A stretch of DNA of 64,000 nucleotides from DATBGO01 sp963840095 (GTDB lineage Bacteria > Actinomycetota > Actinomycetes > Streptosporangiales > Streptosporangiaceae), in NCBI GenBank assembly GCA_963840095.1, contig CAWIXN010000004.1, positions 1 to 64,000 of the forward strand, written 5' to 3'. A model generated the notes under the pieces. It saw nothing but the letters and a program-made list of their open reading frames with translations. It had not been told where the DNA came from and did not search any database. A program made the translations under genes and the position numbers. Below are positions 7,431 to 15,792 of the stretch, one piece after another. The number at the start of each line of letters is the position of its first letter. The first letter of the stretch is position 1.

Positions 7431-8408
7431 GGTTTCCTGGTCGAGCCGCAGCGGCGGCTAGCTCCGCACGTGCATGTAGCGATCCGCGGAACCATTTCGC
7501 GTGCGGAGCTGCGCCAAGTGCTCGCCGCGACCTACCACCAGGTGTGGTGGCCACAAGCCGATCACGTGCGACACGACGACACGCACCTGCCCGTCTGGCA
7601 CGAGCCATCCGGCCGCTACCTCGACCCGGCTACCGGCGAATTCCTGCCGGCCTGGGATGACGCGCTCGACGCGATCAGCGACGACGACGAGCCACTGCAC
7701 GTCGCCCGGTTCGGACCCAAGTTCGACGCACAGGGCGTGCTCGCCGGTTCACGGGACTCGGCCCGCTGCATCGGCTACCTGACCAAATACCTCACCAAGC
7801 ACGTCGCCGACTGCCACCAGGCGCACACCGCCGCGCAGCAGGACCACGCGCAACGGCTCGCCGACGCGCTGCGGTGCGAGCCATGCTCGCCGACGTGCGC
7901 GAACTGGCTGCGCTACGGCGTTCAGCCCAAGAACCCCCGCGCGGGCCTGCGGCCGGGCCGGTGCACCGGCAAGGCACACCGCCGCGAGTACCTCGGTTAC
8001 GCCGGACGCCGCGTCCTGGTCTCGCGCAAATGGTCCGGTAAGACCCTCGCTGATCACCGCGCAGACCGTAAGGCGTGGCTCCTAAAAACGCTCGGCATCG
8101 CCGAGCCGGACGCATCCCGCTACACGTGGGAGCCCGTCACTCCAGGCGATCCCGACCACATGCCGCCCGCTCAGCGGCTCCTGCACGTCGTCGCCGATCG
8201 GCAGAAATGGCACGCCGCGCTCACTGAGGCACGCGCCAGAGCAGCGGTCAGACCAGCCCAATTCTTTCGGCAACTACGGAGGCAGCGTGACGACATCAAC
8301 GTGGCCGAAGCCCGCGAGGCCGCAGCCAGGCGACGAGCTGCTGACCGTGGCGCAGATGTGCGCCGAGCTGGGCGGCATCTCGCGGCGGACGTTCTACCGC
8401 TGGCGTGA
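7431..8408 (+). pseudogene. RepSA-type replication initiator, N-terminus missing
   Basis: The protein matches the C-terminal two thirds of pSAM2/RepSA-like initiators of actinomycete integrative elements: VEPQRRLAPHVHVAIRGTIS, RQVLAATYHQVWWP, CIGYLTKYLTK and then the Cys-rich CEPCSPTCANWLRYGVQPK. Homology is already under way at 7431, but the only start codon in frame is GTG 7470 and a stop lies at 7380. The initiator's N-terminal part (normally 100 or more residues) is therefore deleted, and autonomous replication is unlikely. The end overlaps the excisionase gene, as in intact elements. Confidence 0.72.
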
Positions 8409-8514
8409 GGTCGGCGTCGGGCCGCGGTGCCTCAAGATCCCGAACGGTGAGCTGCGGGCCTGGCGCAGCGAGTTCTCGGCGTGGCTGGACAGTCTTCGTG
8501 AGGGTGCCGCATGA
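8287..8514 (+). CDS. Excisionase / AlpA-like helix-turn-helix protein
   Basis: The product is 75 residues with a MerR/BldC-type winged helix: LLTVAQMCAELGGISRRTFY, then RWREVGVGPRCLKI and LRAWRSEFSAWLDS. It lies between the replication gene (overlap of 122 bases in another frame) and the integrase, whose ATG overlaps its stop by 4 bases (ATGA). Rep-xis-int is the standard order in pSAM2-like elements, so it most likely bends att DNA and directs excision. Confidence 0.8.
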   Translation: MTTSTWPKPARPQPGDELLTVAQMCAELGGISRRTFYRWREVGVGPRCLKIPNGELRAWRSEFSAWLDSLREGAA

Positions 8515-9881
8515 AGTCGCACAACGTCCGGTTCTGGGAGATCAGGCCCAGGAAGACCGCCAAAGGCGAATCGTGGACGATCCGGTGGACCGTAGGGGGC
8601 CGGGAGAAGTCGGCCACGCTGGCCCGCAAGGCGCAGGCGCAGCGGTACCGGTCGCGCCTGATGCAGGCGGCCGATAGGGGAGAGGCGTTCGACGTTGACA
8701 CAGGTCTGCCCGACTCGATGGCCCGCGAGGCTTCATCGGTGACCTGGTACGAGCACGCGTGCGCCTTCGCGGACGCACGCTGGCCGAAGGTCGCGGCCAA
8801 GGGCCGGATCTCGCTGGTGGAAGGGCTGATGGCGGTAACGCCTGTGCTCGTGACCAGCAAGCGGGGCGCTCCCGACGCCGAGGTGCTGCGGCAGGCCATG
8901 CGCCGATGGGCGTTCAACCCGCCCCGGCGCGATACCCCGATGCCTGCGGAGATCGAGGCGGCGCTGCGCTGGCTGGCGCGCTCGTCGGTGCCGGTGTCGG
9001 CCCTTCAGGAGGCCAGCACCGTGAGCCGGGCGCTAGAGGCGTGCGGCCGGAAGCTCGACGGCTCAGCGGCAGCTCCCGAGTATTATCGGCGTCGTCGGCG
9101 GATCTTCTACGCGGCGCTGAAGTATGCAGTGCGCGAACACCAGCTTTCGGCAAATCCGCTCGACGGTGCCGACGAGCCGGAGTGGAAGGCTCCCGAAGTC
9201 TCCGATGCCGTGGATCGGCGCCGGGTGGCCAGCTCGGCTCAGATGGAAAAGCTGATAGCGGCCATCGGTACCCTCGGCCGGACTCAGGGATCACGCCTGA
9301 AAGCGCTGTACGGGTGCATGTATTACGGCATGCTCCGCCCCTCGGAAGCCGCGTCGCTCGTGCTGGACGAGTGCAAGTTGCCCGAGCTGGGCTGGGGGCT
9401 GCTGGAGTTCAGCGAGATCAGCTCGGCGGCCGGGCGCGACTGGACCGACGACGGCGAGGTCCATCAGGCGAGCAAGCCGAAGGGCGGACCGCGCAATGCG
9501 ATCCGGCGCGTTCCCATCCCGCCCGTGTTAGTGACGATGCTCCGCGAGCACGTCCAGGAGCAAGGCACCGGGCCGGACGGTCGGCTGTTCCGGACCTACA
9601 AGGGCGGCATCTACCTGCCGTCCACGCTGTGGACCGTCCTACAGAAGGCACGAAAGCTGGCCTTCACCGAAGCTCAGGCAGCGTCCCTGCTAGCTCACAA
9701 GCCATACGACTTCCGCCATGCCGGTGTCTCGTGGCGGCTTAACGCCGGGACACCGGCCCCGCTGGTCGCCGAGTGGGCCGGGCACACCGTCGAAGTACTG
9801 CTCCGGATCTACGCGCACTGCATCGACGGCGACGACGACCGCTGGTTCGGCCCGATGGAGGACGCGCTCGGACAGGGTTGA
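8511..9881 (+). CDS. int: Tyrosine recombinase / integrase
   Basis: Site-specific recombinase of 456 residues, a typical length for actinomycete integrative elements. An N-terminal arm-binding region (WEIRPRKTAKGESWTIRWTV) is followed by a core-binding domain. The catalytic domain has the first Arg in YYGMLRPSEAASL (about residue 275), the box YDFRHAGVSWRL (about 400; Tyr replaces the usual first His, as in other members of this group), the His in EWAGHTVEVLL and the nucleophile in RIYAHC (about 433). It is translationally coupled to xis. It points toward the tRNA-Arg 3 kb away, the expected target type. A short inverted pair (GCCAAT/ATTGGC, 9891-9909) follows the stop. Confidence 0.92.
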   Translation: MKSHNVRFWEIRPRKTAKGESWTIRWTVGGREKSATLARKAQAQRYRSRLMQAADRGEAFDVDTGLPDSMAREASSVTWYEHACAFADARWPKVAAKGRISLVEGLMAVTPVLVTSKRGAPDAEVLRQAMRRWAFNPPRRDTPMPAEIEAALRWLARSSVPVSALQEASTVSRALEACGRKLDGSAAAPEYYRRRRRIFYAALKYAVREHQLSANPLDGADEPEWKAPEVSDAVDRRRVASSAQMEKLIAAIGTLGRTQGSRLKALYGCMYYGMLRPSEAASLVLDECKLPELGWGLLEFSEISSAAGRDWTDDGEVHQASKPKGGPRNAIRRVPIPPVLVTMLREHVQEQGTGPDGRLFRTYKGGIYLPSTLWTVLQKARKLAFTEAQAASLLAHKPYDFRHAGVSWRLNAGTPAPLVAEWAGHTVEVLLRIYAHCIDGDDDRWFGPMEDALGQG

Positions 9882-9935
9882 CTGACCTTGGCCAATGAAC
9901 CAAATTGGCGGCTTGCGCGGAGCCATTAGCGAAAC

Positions 9936-12599
9936 TTACTGAAATTCGTCCTTGATCGATTCAATGAGGTCATCTCGCCCGATGCTGGCCCAGGCTTCGC
10001 GGGCAGCATTCCAGTGGCCAGCACGGTCTTGGCCGGAGGAATCGAGCCGGGCCAGGCGAACGTGTGCCCAGCCGATTGAGTAAGGCTCCGGAATGGCCTG
10101 GTAGAGCGGCAGGGCCTGCTGGTAGCGGGCGCGGGCGGTGTCGTGGTCGGAGCGTTCCAGGGCGATGTCGCCCAGGCTCTGGATGCAGTTGGCCTGGCCG
10201 AGGATGTCCCCGACCTGCTGGTAGAGCGGCAGGGCCTGCTGGTAGCGGGCGCGGGCGGTGTCGTGGTCGGAGCGTTCCAGGGCGATGTTGCCCAGGCCCT
10301 TGATGCAGTTGGCCTGGCCGAGGATGGCCCCGACCTGCTGGTAGAGCGGCAGGGCCTGCTGGTAGCGGGCGCGGGCGGTGTCGTGGTCGGAGCGTTCCAG
10401 GGCGATGTTGCCCAGGCTCTGGATGCAGTTGGCCTGGCCGAGGATGGCCCCGACCTGCTGGTAGAGCGGCAGGGCCTGCTGGTAGCGGGCGCGGGCGGTG
10501 TCGTGGTCGGAGCGTCGCAGGGCGATGTCGCCCAGGCTCTGGATGCAGTTGGCCTCGCCGAGGATGTCCCCGACCTGCTGGTAGAGCGGCAGGGCCTGCT
10601 GGTAGCGGGCGCGGGCGGTGTCGTGGTCGGAGCGTTCCAGGGCGATGTCGCCCAGGCCCTTGATGCAGTTGGCCTGGCCGAGGATGGCCCCGACCTGCTG
10701 GTAGAGCGGCAGGGCCTGCTCGTAGCGGGCGCGGGCGGTGTCGTGGTCGGAGCGGGCCATCGCCAAGCCACCCAGGGCGAGCCAGGTATCGGCCTGCTGG
10801 CGCGCGGTCCCGTGTGCCTGGATCGCCTTCTCGGCGACATCCAGGAGCTTGGTCTGGGTGAGCCCGGTTAGCTGCCAGTACCTGGCCAGCCCGCATACTG
10901 CGGCAGTGAGCTGGTCGATCCGGTCGAGGGCTGCGGCCTTTTGCAGCATCGCCGCGATGTTGCCGGTCTCGGCCTGCAGCCGGACCGCGGCCTGGGATCC
11001 CTGGCTGCCACCGACTTGTTTGCCGATAATGGCGGCAAGCTGGGCGTAGTGACTGACCGCGCGGTCCAGATCGGCGGGCTGGGGGGGATGGCTGGCGGCG
11101 GTGTGCTCGCGGACCGGCGCGAGGGTCCGCAGCCGGTCGCCCTCGTCGAAGGCCAGCCCGAGCTGCCGCAGCACGTCCGCTGCGGCCAGGCCGCCGTCGG
11201 GGAGCAGCGTGGCCAGGTCGGGACGGGCGGTGCCGTCCGGAAGAACGCCCAGCAGTGACAGCAGCCGCCGTCCGTGGCCGGTCATCAGCCGCGTCGTGAT
11301 CGATGTTTCCACCGATACCGCGACACTGAGCTCCCGGCGGCCGCCGCCCATCCGCTGCAGCATCCCGGTCCGCTCCTGCCGCCACCGCTCGGTGACTCCA
11401 TCCAGGGCGGGCTGGCCCTGGGCGGCGTAGCCCATCAGCTCGACCGCCAGCGGCACGCCGTCGAGCCCGGCTAGCAGGGCATCCAGGTGCGGGTCGGCCG
11501 CGAACCCGGTCCCGGCTACGGCGAGGAACATCCGGCGGGCATCGGGCAGCGGCAGCGGGCTCAGCATCGAAAAGTCCCGCCAGTGCAAGCCCGCCGGGCG
11601 AGCCGTTCCCCGGGCGCTGACCGCCAGCCCGACCTGCGGGATCGCGCCCAGGGCCCGCAGCAGTTCCTCGACCTCTAGCGGGTCAGCCGTCCAGGGGGTC
11701 TCGAAATTGTCCAGAACCACAACCGCCAGTCCGGTGCCCAGCGTGGCGCAGACATCATCCGCCAGTCGGCCTGGTGTTCCCTCGCCGATCACGCCCAGCT
11801 CGGCGGCCAGGCCCGACCACAGCGCATCGGCTGACCGGGCACCGTCACAGCGGACGAACCACCGCCGCCCTCCGAACCGCTCGCGCGCCTGCTGGTCGTG
11901 CAGCGCCGCCAGGCAGATCGCGCTCTTCCCGATCCCAGGTGCCCCCAGCACCGCCACCGGCTCGGGCGGTGTCGCCAGCCACGCCTGCACCAGCGCGCTG
12001 ACCTCGGCGTCCCGGCCCACCAGATCCGGCGGCGCGGGAAGCCGCCCGGCACGCCCGGCCGCCGCAGCCCGCTCCGCCATTGCCCGGCTCGCCGGTTGAC
12101 TCTCCTGCAGCGCCTGAAGTAACTCAAGCTCTAGCTCCTCCGGGCTAGAGAATGTGCGCACCGTGCACCTCGCATCGAGCAGTCGGCTGCGGAATGCCCG
12201 CTGGCGGATCTGGAGATCGTGCTCACGGTCGTGCAGTCGGGCTGCGGGGATCGGCAACGCCGCGTTCTCATCCATCAGGAAGACGAGCCGCGGTAGCCCA
12301 GCCTCGGTCGCGGTGTCAAACTCCAGCTCGGTGTACGAGACCTCTGGCCGGTCCCGCACCGGCGAGCCGTACCGCAGCCCGATCAGCCCGACATACACAT
12401 CGCAGTCCCGCACCTTCTCTCGGCAGTAATCGGACGGCTGCTCATCACGGGCGGCGAAATACGCCATGTCTGCGAACGCATCCCCCGCCCGGGTAACCGC
12501 CGCTTCCGCCGCCCCGACAAACGACCGTCCGGCCGGAAAGTCTCTTAGTTCGGCGGTGTGACTCAAGAACACCCGCCGTGCCGACCCCGCCACGACCAA
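9936..12599 (-). CDS. DUF4062-NB-ARC-TPR STAND ATPase
   Basis: The product is 887 residues from TTG 12599; GTG 12593 is an equally good start. Residues about 8-165 form a DUF4062/TIR-like domain (VFLSHTAELRDFP, CDVYVGLIGLRYGSP, SYTELEFDTATEAGLPRLVF). The NB-ARC ATPase follows with Walker A GAPGIGKS (219-226), Walker B LAVVVLDNFE (291-300) and GLPLA-like DGVPLAVELMG. The C-terminus is a row of 40-residue TPRs (RSDHDTARARYQQALPLYQQ, then VG[A/D]ILG[Q/E]ANCI). STAND proteins of this shape are switches in immunity and cell-death systems: repeats sense, the ATPase oligomerises, the N-terminal domain acts. Position between int and tRNA-Arg suggests mobile defence cargo; the function is inferred. 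Confidence 0.88.
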   Translation of the reverse strand: MVVAGSARRVFLSHTAELRDFPAGRSFVGAAEAAVTRAGDAFADMAYFAARDEQPSDYCREKVRDCDVYVGLIGLRYGSPVRDRPEVSYTELEFDTATEAGLPRLVFLMDENAALPIPAARLHDREHDLQIRQRAFRSRLLDARCTVRTFSSPEELELELLQALQESQPASRAMAERAAAAGRAGRLPAPPDLVGRDAEVSALVQAWLATPPEPVAVLGAPGIGKSAICLAALHDQQARERFGGRRWFVRCDGARSADALWSGLAAELGVIGEGTPGRLADDVCATLGTGLAVVVLDNFETPWTADPLEVEELLRALGAIPQVGLAVSARGTARPAGLHWRDFSMLSPLPLPDARRMFLAVAGTGFAADPHLDALLAGLDGVPLAVELMGYAAQGQPALDGVTERWRQERTGMLQRMGGGRRELSVAVSVETSITTRLMTGHGRRLLSLLGVLPDGTARPDLATLLPDGGLAAADVLRQLGLAFDEGDRLRTLAPVREHTAASHPPQPADLDRAVSHYAQLAAIIGKQVGGSQGSQAAVRLQAETGNIAAMLQKAAALDRIDQLTAAVCGLARYWQLTGLTQTKLLDVAEKAIQAHGTARQQADTWLALGGLAMARSDHDTARARYEQALPLYQQVGAILGQANCIKGLGDIALERSDHDTARARYQQALPLYQQVGDILGEANCIQSLGDIALRRSDHDTARARYQQALPLYQQVGAILGQANCIQSLGNIALERSDHDTARARYQQALPLYQQVGAILGQANCIKGLGNIALERSDHDTARARYQQALPLYQQVGDILGQANCIQSLGDIALERSDHDTARARYQQALPLYQAIPEPYSIGWAHVRLARLDSSGQDRAGHWNAAREAWASIGRDDLIESIKDEFQ
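10096..10760. repeat. 120-bp tandem array encoding TPRs
   Basis: Five and a half units with an exact 120-bp period encode the C-terminal TPRs of the STAND protein. Units differ at only a handful of bases, all at the same few codons (Ala/Asp, Gln/Glu, Lys-Gly/Gln-Ser, Asp/Asn, Glu/Arg), in different combinations. Near identity points to recent amplification or gene conversion. Confidence 0.95.
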
Positions 12600-12817
12600 A
12601 ACGTTACGCCGCTGACGACAACCCGCATGCGCTCCTCTGGCTTCCGCTTGGCGAGGCTTGTCAGAGAGGCAAGATACCGGTCCTCAAGACGCATGCGATC
12701 GCGCCGGCGACCTCGGCCGACGCTTGATCGGCCGTTCCGGGTATGTTCCGGGAACCGTTACCGTCGGCGGCTTCCAGCGGCGTACGGCTGCGCATCAGGT
12801 GCACACAAGGAGGGCAT

Positions 12818-12856
12818 GAAAAAGCCCAACCTGCTGGTCAGCGAAGGTTCGGGCTG
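12818..12856 (-). terminator. Intrinsic terminator of the tRNA gene
   Basis: On the minus strand, AGCCCGAACCT pairs with AGGTTGGGCT around a 12-base loop and is followed by a run of five T. It begins about 12 bases beyond the tRNA 3' end, so it terminates tRNA-Arg transcription. Confidence 0.75.
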
Positions 12857-12867
12857 TTCATGGCGGG

Positions 12868-12939
12868 CGCCCCCAGCAGGATTCGAACCTGCGCACACGG
12901 CTCCGGAGGCCGTTGCTCTATCCCCTGAGCTATGGGGGC
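12868..12939 (-). tRNA. tRNA-Arg (anticodon CCG)
   Basis: The 72-base cloverleaf is complete. The acceptor arm GCCCCCA pairs with TGGGGGC, the D arm is GCTC/GAGC, the anticodon arm is ACGGC/GCCGT with loop CTCCGGA (anticodon CCG), and the T arm is GCAGG/CCTGC with TTCGAAT. The discriminator is G and CCA is not encoded. The 3' end faces the integrase side, as expected for an integration target. Confidence 0.96.
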
Positions 12940-13062
12940 TTGCGCACAAGTGCCTGCCGGCACTGGATTGCAAGGCCGGAGCCAGGGTACCAGTCGCGGG
13001 GATCTCCCGACACGTTGCCGATCAGCGCGCGCCGACCTGGCAGAACGGGTAGCCTCCAGCGA

Positions 13063-13458
13063 GTGACGCAGGGAATTGGCCGGGTGCTGGTTGTCGATGA
13101 TGACGAGGTCATCAGGCAACTGATCGCCGTGAACCTCACGCTTGAGGGGTTTGACGTGGTCACGGCCGTGGATGGCAAGGATTGCCTGGACAAGGTGGTC
13201 GAGGCCGCGCCCGATGTGATCACGCTGGACGTCATGATGCCCCGGCTGGACGGCTGGGTGACCGCGACCCAGCTCCGGGATAACCCGCTGACAGCCGGTA
13301 TCAAGGTTGTCCTTATAACTGCCCGCGCGCAGGAGGACGACTGGGACAAAGGCCGCCAGATCGGTGTGGATGCCTACCTCACCAAGCCCTTCGACCCGGC
13401 CGAGATGATCCGCGTGGTCCGCGAACTGGTCGGCGCGCCGAGCAGCGCCTTCGACTGA
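13063..13458 (+). CDS. Stand-alone response-regulator receiver protein
   Basis: The product is 131 residues from GTG 13063 (upstream in-frame codons run back through the tRNA and are not coding). It is a single CheY-like receiver domain with the acidic pocket VDDDE (11-15), phospho-acceptor D56 in LDVMMPRLDG, T86 in LITARA and K108 in LTKPFDPAEM. There is no output domain, so it acts by protein contact. No histidine kinase lies nearby. A receiver protein between tRNA-Arg and the ArgS-like gene is common in this lineage. Confidence 0.88.
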   Translation: MTQGIGRVLVVDDDEVIRQLIAVNLTLEGFDVVTAVDGKDCLDKVVEAAPDVITLDVMMPRLDGWVTATQLRDNPLTAGIKVVLITARAQEDDWDKGRQIGVDAYLTKPFDPAEMIRVVRELVGAPSSAFD

Positions 13459-13480
13459 CAGCCGCTAATCCAGGCCTTCC

Positions 13481-13534
13481 CATGATCTTGTCCACTTTCC
13501 AGCGGATATCGCGGAAAAGTCGGCAAGATCACTG
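13481..13534. repeat. Dispersed palindromic repeat, copy 1
   Basis: An imperfect palindrome with outer arms TGATCTTG/CAAGATCA and a central GATATC, in the gap after the receiver gene. Related copies lie at 34567-34614 and 62914-62975. Copies 1 and 3 share the same first 16 bases, starting at TTCCCATGATC. See the finding on this family. Confidence 0.75.
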
Positions 13535-13630
13535 GGCGATCCCCGAGTAGCGGGACCGGTGAGGCAGATGTTTTCGGTGTGACTCGATTGGTTTCCCGTG
13601 TGACTCGATCTGAGCAGGCTGTGGTCTGGC

Positions 13631-13720
13631 GATCTTCACCGCGCGGGGCCGGTGCGGCTCGATCATCACCGCGCGGGGCCGGTGCGGCTCGATCATCACC
13701 GCGCGGGGCCGGTGCGGCTG
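13631..13720. repeat. Three 30-bp direct repeats
   Basis: Three tandem, nearly perfect 30-bp units built around CACCGCGCGGGGCCGGTGCG lie in the untranslated gap before nrtL. The array is framed by three copies of GTGTGACTCGAT (near 13578, 13598 and 13729). There are no spacers, so this is not a CRISPR array. Confidence 0.9.
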
Positions 13721-13781
13721 ATGTGTCTAGTGTGACTCGATACCTGGGAGGCTACGACAGCGGCGCCCGTAGCGTAGGCCC

Positions 13782-14954
13782 GTGATCCCCGGGGATATCG
13801 GAGCTGAGCTCGCCAGCGCAGTCAAGGCCGCCGTCGCCGAGGGTCAGCTGCCGCCAGCCGCCGAGGCCTGCGCCTGCGCGGCCGGAACATGGCGCCCGGC
13901 CCCGGTCAAGGCGGGCGGGGCGCCCGGCACGTACGCCACCACGCTGGCGTTCAGGCTGGCCGGGGCGACGGGGCTGGACCCGGCCGCGGTCGCGGCACCG
14001 CTGGCGGCCAGGCTCCGCGGCGCAGACGGGATCGCCGGCGCGTCTGTCACCGGCGGCGGCTACCTCACCGTCGCGGTGACCGCAGAAACGCTCACCGCCC
14101 TGGCCGTCCGGGTGCCGCTGGCCGGCGACGGCTGCGCCCGCAGCGACGTCCTCCGCAGCGTCCGGCGGGCCGCACCGGCCAGCGACGATCTGGCCGGCGC
14201 CGTTACCTGGGCGCAAGCCTGGCAGCAGGTAACGGACGCCGCGACGGGCCGGCTGGCGGCCGCGGCTGGTGCCGAGGTCAGCTTCGAAACCGATGCTAAA
14301 CGGCCCGTCGGCGCCAGTCCCGCGGCCGCGGCTGGTGCGCGGGGGAGCGAGGCGGGTGGCGCCAGTCCCGTGGCCGCGGCTGGTGCGCGGGGGAGCGAGG
14401 CGGCCGGGGCTGGTCCCGCGGCCGCGGCGGGGCCGATCGCCGAGGCGGTTGCGTTTGCTGGGGGTGACGCCATTCGTTATGCCCTGGTCAGGACGCGGAC
14501 CGGGCGGGCCGCGCGGATCGACGCCGCATCATCGGTCAAGCAGGTTCTTGGTAACCCGTTCTTCTCGGTCTGCTTTGCCGCGGCGGATGCGGCTTCGACC
14601 CTGCGCTGGGCCGGTGATCTTGGCCTGCATCGCGGCGAGCCGGGCGACTTTGTCGGTGGTCGGCTTTCCATGGCGCCCGAACTCGGACTTCTCTATGCCA
14701 TCTCGTGGCTGCCCGAACGGGTCGCGGGCGCGGCCAGGCGCCACCAGCCACCCGAGTTCGCCCGATATCTCGAGGGCCTCGCCGTGGCTTATCTCGACTG
14801 CCGGGACAAGTGCCCGGCGTTGCCCTTTCTCGGCTCGTCGGCACCGTCCGACCTGGCGGGGATCCGCGCCAGGCTGTGGCTGGCCGCTGCGGCGGCGGCC
14901 GCGCTCGGGGCCGGGCTGCGGCTGCTGGGGATCGACCCGCCGGAGCGCGTGTGA
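13782..14954 (+). CDS. nrtL: ArgS-related anticodon-binding protein NrtL
   Basis: The product is 390 residues from GTG 13782. The N-terminal 110 residues resemble the tRNA D-loop-binding domain of arginyl-tRNA synthetase (GATGLDPAAVAAPLAARL, then SVTGGGYLTVAVT). The C-terminal 150 residues are a DALR anticodon-binding helical bundle (NPFFSVCFAAADAASTLRWA, ending LGAGLRLLGIDPPERV). The Rossmann catalytic core with HIGH and KMSKS motifs is absent; a low-complexity Ala/Gly linker with 48-bp repeats lies between. The family name is recalled from Streptomyces annotation and the role is unknown. Binding of tRNA-Arg, whose CCG gene is the near neighbour, is a reasonable inference. Confidence 0.75.
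   Translation: MIPGDIGAELASAVKAAVAEGQLPPAAEACACAAGTWRPAPVKAGGAPGTYATTLAFRLAGATGLDPAAVAAPLAARLRGADGIAGASVTGGGYLTVAVTAETLTALAVRVPLAGDGCARSDVLRSVRRAAPASDDLAGAVTWAQAWQQVTDAATGRLAAAAGAEVSFETDAKRPVGASPAAAAGARGSEAGGASPVAAAGARGSEAAGAGPAAAAGPIAEAVAFAGGDAIRYALVRTRTGRAARIDAASSVKQVLGNPFFSVCFAAADAASTLRWAGDLGLHRGEPGDFVGGRLSMAPELGLLYAISWLPERVAGAARRHQPPEFARYLEGLAVAYLDCRDKCPALPFLGSSAPSDLAGIRARLWLAAAAAAALGAGLRLLGIDPPERV
14311..14430. repeat. 48-bp tandem repeat in the nrtL linker
   Basis: Two and a half units of 48 bp encode Ala/Gly-rich linker sequence (GASPAAAAGARGSEAG type) between the two tRNA-binding domains of NrtL. The period is a multiple of three, so copy changes keep the frame. Confidence 0.85.
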
Positions 14955-15792
14955 CGGGGTGCGCGGCGCGTTGTCCCTGGTCGGCGAGTGGAGCACTTGT
15001 AAGAACTGCGCGGCTGAAGTAAATTCGCGGGTCAACCGCACCAAAACGGGCGACCAGGCCAGGGATTCGCCACCGGGCGGTTCAATCGCCAGCGAAACGG
15101 GTACCGCATGGCATGTAAGCCCCCTGGATGTCGACAGCCAAGGCGAAGCCTCCAGTCCGCCAGCCCGGACGCACGCCGCCACGTGGCGGCCGGGTGATGC
15201 CGACTTGGCGGTGCCCGCCCTGCGAGTGTCACCGGAGCCTCCCGAGGCTTGCGCATACTCTGTCGACTTCTCCCGCTGTTGACGCACCGCCTGAAGGAAT
15301 GCCGTGGGCTCTCTTGGTGTTAAGCTTGGTGCTGCACCAGACGCCCCGCTACGGGGACCGGTGCTCGCCTGCTTGCTGTCAGGCCACCTCCGCAACCAGC
15401 GGCGGCCTGCGGCTTCCACGGAAAGCCACCTTCCGCCATACCTCCACTCCGGCCAGGAGTGGACAGGGAGCGGCGGAGCCGAGTGGGACCGGACGGCCCA
15501 TGGGTCACCGTAGCCATGGGCGCTGCCAGGGAGTTCTTAGGGCTTACGGCTCCAGGAACCTTCCGCGGCGGCCATGGCGAGCCTGCCCCGCCGTCTGGGG
15601 TCTCCGCGAGCCTCCCTCTTTGACGCTGGCCGCGGACTATGGATGGCGCATGTCGGCGATTGCCGCATGCGAGAAGGCACGGGGATGGCACATAGCACAA
15701 GAACTGACCTGGCAGATCAGCCGGGCCGTCATAGCGGATCGCACCGGCAGCAACCCATCCGGCCGGTGTCCGCGCCCTGGGAAGGACCCCTC
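14955..15792. other. Long gap before rho, no supported gene
   Basis: About 840 bases lie between nrtL and the rho start. Open frames on both strands lack domains and good starts. A short hairpin (CCACTCC/GGAGTGG, about 15453-15471) is visible. In many actinomycetes lysA, thrA, thrC and thrB stand here; none is present. A long leader could serve rho autoregulation, but nothing in the sequence proves it. Confidence 0.45.

Noticed and set aside
10143..10871. Plus-strand repeat protein opposite the TPR array
   Set aside because: It is an antisense reading of the TPR repeats; the minus strand has a full domain architecture and start.
12840..12960. attL/attR duplication of the tRNA 3' end inside the window
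   Set aside because: I looked for the T-arm and acceptor sequence between 1 and 12,000 and did not see a second copy; it may lie outside the window.
13631..13720. CRISPR array
   Set aside because: The 30-bp units are directly adjacent with no unique spacers and no cas genes are present.
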